Shown here: piece after piece, positions 62,780 through 64,000 of the stretch
Layout: each line of letters begins with the position of its first letter
How positions within the stretch are numbered: position 1 is the first letter of the stretch
DNA from: an uncultured cyanobacterium
Lineage (GTDB): Bacteria > Cyanobacteriota > Cyanobacteriia > PCC-6307 > Cyanobiaceae
DNA: 64,000 nt
Direction: 5' to 3'
Assembly: GCA_903871775.1 (NCBI GenBank)
Contig: CAIQIA010000007.1
Location: 1 to 64,000, forward strand
The notes under the pieces: generated by a model
The model's database searches: none
What the model saw: the letters and a program-made list of their open reading frames with translations, nothing else
Told to the model about the DNA's origin: nothing
Made by a program: the position numbers and the translations under genes

Positions 62780-63434
62780 CGAGGGCCGCGGCCCCCACGT
62801 AGCCCGCCGGCAGCGCCAGGCGCCAGCGGCGCAGGGGGGGCCAGCCATCGGCCGGCGGGGCAGCGGCCAGGCCCCAGCCGCCGGCCTTGAGCCCGGCCTC
62901 GTGGTGGCACCACAGCTGCAGAAACGCGGCCGGCTGCTCGGCCTCGGGCAGGGCGGCGAGGGCCCTCTGCTGCCCTTCCGGCAGCACCCGCCGGGCGATC
63001 GGCGGCCAGTCGAGCCGTGGCCGCAGCCGCTCCACATCCACCCCCACGGAGCCATGGCGATGCAGGGCGACCACGATCAGACCGCCTGAATGGCTGAGGT
63101 TGAAGGCCGGCCCGCCGGGGCAGTGGGGCTTGCCATGGGCCCCCATGGCGATCGGCACGGCGGCGGCGGGGCAGCCCAGCTCGGCCGCCAGCAGGCGGCG
63201 CAGGCCCCCGCGACCCCGCAGAAAACGGTCCTGGTCGTCTGGCCGCCGCAGGGCCGCCAGCTGCTGCCGCTCCGCCGGCGCCAGGCTGGCCCGCAGGGCG
63301 GCGGCGAGGGGCGGCGCCAGGGCCTCGCGGCGCTCGATCAGCAGCACCAGGGGGGCCGCCGGGGAGGAGGGCGCGGGGGGGGGCGGCTCCGGCAGGTGCC
63401 AGGGGCGGGGACAGAGCACGGGGTCCTCATCCAT
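62733..63434 (-). CDS. 4'-phosphopantetheinyl transferase (Sfp-type)
   Basis: 233 residues from ATG 63434 (63446 is an alternative). Sfp signatures: GRGGLRRLLAAELG, HGKPHCPGGPAFNLSHSGGL, VGVDVERLRPRLDW and LWCHHEAGLKAGGWGL (the WxxKEA Lys is His). It transfers phosphopantetheine from CoA to carrier proteins; in cyanobacteria one such enzyme usually serves fatty-acid ACP and any PKS/NRPS. Confidence 0.88.
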   Translation of the reverse strand: MDEDPVLCPRPWHLPEPPPPAPSSPAAPLVLLIERREALAPPLAAALRASLAPAERQQLAALRRPDDQDRFLRGRGGLRRLLAAELGCPAAAVPIAMGAHGKPHCPGGPAFNLSHSGGLIVVALHRHGSVGVDVERLRPRLDWPPIARRVLPEGQQRALAALPEAEQPAAFLQLWCHHEAGLKAGGWGLAAAPPADGWPPLRRWRLALPAGYVGAAALVSAPGAPPAAASPPP

Positions 63435-63482
63435 CGGCGGCGCCATCGACCGGGCTGGGAACACCCCACCTAGCCTGAGCCC

Positions 63483-63884
63483 ATGCCCGCCCTCGACCCC
63501 CACCACGCGCTCCTGCGGCGGCAGTGGGCCCTCGAGTGCGACGCCCTCGAACGCCGCCGCCAGCGGCTGCTGGCCGCCGCCGCCACGGCCGCCCTTGGCC
63601 TCAGGGAACGCTGGCCCATGCTGGAGGCGGTGTGGCTGTTCGGCTCGACCACCACGCCCCCCACCGCGACCCAGGGCTTCCGCCGCCATTCGGATCTGGA
63701 TCTGGCCGTGGCGGGGCTGCCGGCCGAGGCGCACATCGCCGCCATGGCCGTGGTGGAGCGGCAGGTGGATGCAGCCCTGGCCGCTGACGGGGAAGCGGGG
63801 GTGGCCATCGATCTGGTGCGCGTCGAAGACCTCGAGCCCCACTGGCAGAACCGCATCCGCGAGCAGGCCTGCCGGCTCCTGTGA
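63483..63884 (+). CDS. MNT-type minimal nucleotidyltransferase (antitoxin)
   Basis: 133 residues. MLEAVWLFGSTTTPPTATQG (GS motif) and FRRHSDLDLAVAGLP (DxD) are the pol-beta minimal nucleotidyltransferase signature, and VAIDLVRVEDLEPHWQNRIR adds the third acid. MNT proteins pair with HEPN RNase toxins and can AMPylate them. A HEPN-like ORF begins 18 bases later. Confidence 0.82.
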   Translation: MPALDPHHALLRRQWALECDALERRRQRLLAAAATAALGLRERWPMLEAVWLFGSTTTPPTATQGFRRHSDLDLAVAGLPAEAHIAAMAVVERQVDAALAADGEAGVAIDLVRVEDLEPHWQNRIREQACRLL

Positions 63885-63902
63885 GCCCTGTTCCCCACTG
63901 CC

Positions 63903-64000
63903 ATGGCGCCCCCAACCCCCCAACAACTGAACGACCTGGCCCTGGATCTTCAGGTGGAGCTCGGCAAGCTTGACCGGCTGATTGAAGGCCTCGATTCCCT
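63903..64000 (+). CDS. Start of a HEPN-like partner, cut by the window end
   Basis: ATG 63903 opens MAPPTPQQLNDLALDLQVEL then GKLDRLIEGLDS, still open at base 64000. The leucine-spaced helix matches the start of HepT/HEPN proteins paired with MNT genes. Too little is visible for certainty. Confidence 0.5.
   Translation, partial: MAPPTPQQLNDLALDLQVELGKLDRLIEGLDS

Overview
The window looks like chromosomal DNA of a GC-rich unicellular picocyanobacterium (Cyanobium / alpha-Synechococcus type). The evidence is phylloquinone genes (menF, menA, menC, menE, DHNA-CoA thioesterase), NDH-1 genes (ndhH alone, and ndhA-I-G-E between gltA and nadK), chlM, nagA, purE, cysC, SUI1, trpB and hrcA in an order familiar from marine and freshwater Synechococcus, plus scattered HIP1-type GCGATCGC octamers. 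Host genes are tightly packed, with many stop/start overlaps and convergent ends that overlap. All calls come from reading translations; no database search was run.

Layout. 1-6 kb is accessory: a CHAT peptidase cut by the window edge, a convergent DUF4062/NB-ARC/TPR STAND protein, a secreted M48 peptidase and a VapBC-type module flanked by 29-bp direct repeats. 6-13 kb is the men cluster, interrupted by a membrane-anchored GH24 lysozyme/C39 peptidase fusion. 13-36 kb holds ndhH, a second VapBC, rsmH, a cysteine desulfurase, a NarL-type regulator, a RluA-like protein lacking the usual catalytic Asp, an acyltransferase/P450 pair, rlmH, chlM, an Asp/Asn hydroxylase, nagA, purE, membrane proteins, cysC, a ChaN-PDZ protein, sbcCD, SUI1 and a secreted alpha-amylase.

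36.4-45.5 kb is a 9.04-kb integrated element between 45-bp direct repeats (42/45 identical). It encodes a tyrosine integrase, a small HTH (excisionase-like) protein, a primase-polymerase, a VapE-like helicase, an HK97-type major capsid protein, a PLD-like protein, a small helical protein, a Nu1-like small terminase and, on the other strand in AT-richer DNA, a DUF4041/GIY-YIG protein. It has no large terminase, portal, protease or tail genes, so I read it as a capsid-carrying phage satellite. Nine exact copies of GGTTGTGAC lie inside the 3' end of its helicase gene, in two groups around a more AT-rich stretch. This is a candidate iteron origin embedded in coding sequence. The att core spans the 3' ends of two convergent host genes and preserves both C-termini.

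45.5-64 kb returns to host genes: yccF, trpB, a VOC protein, an oxidoreductase, def, a frameshifted methyltransferase, a VUT-like membrane protein, an Anbu-type peptidase, hrcA, a rhodanese, DUF3352, sixA, gltA, ndhA-I-G-E, nadK, CYTH, a DegT aminotransferase, a lipoprotein, a phosphopantetheinyl transferase and the start of an MNT/HEPN pair.
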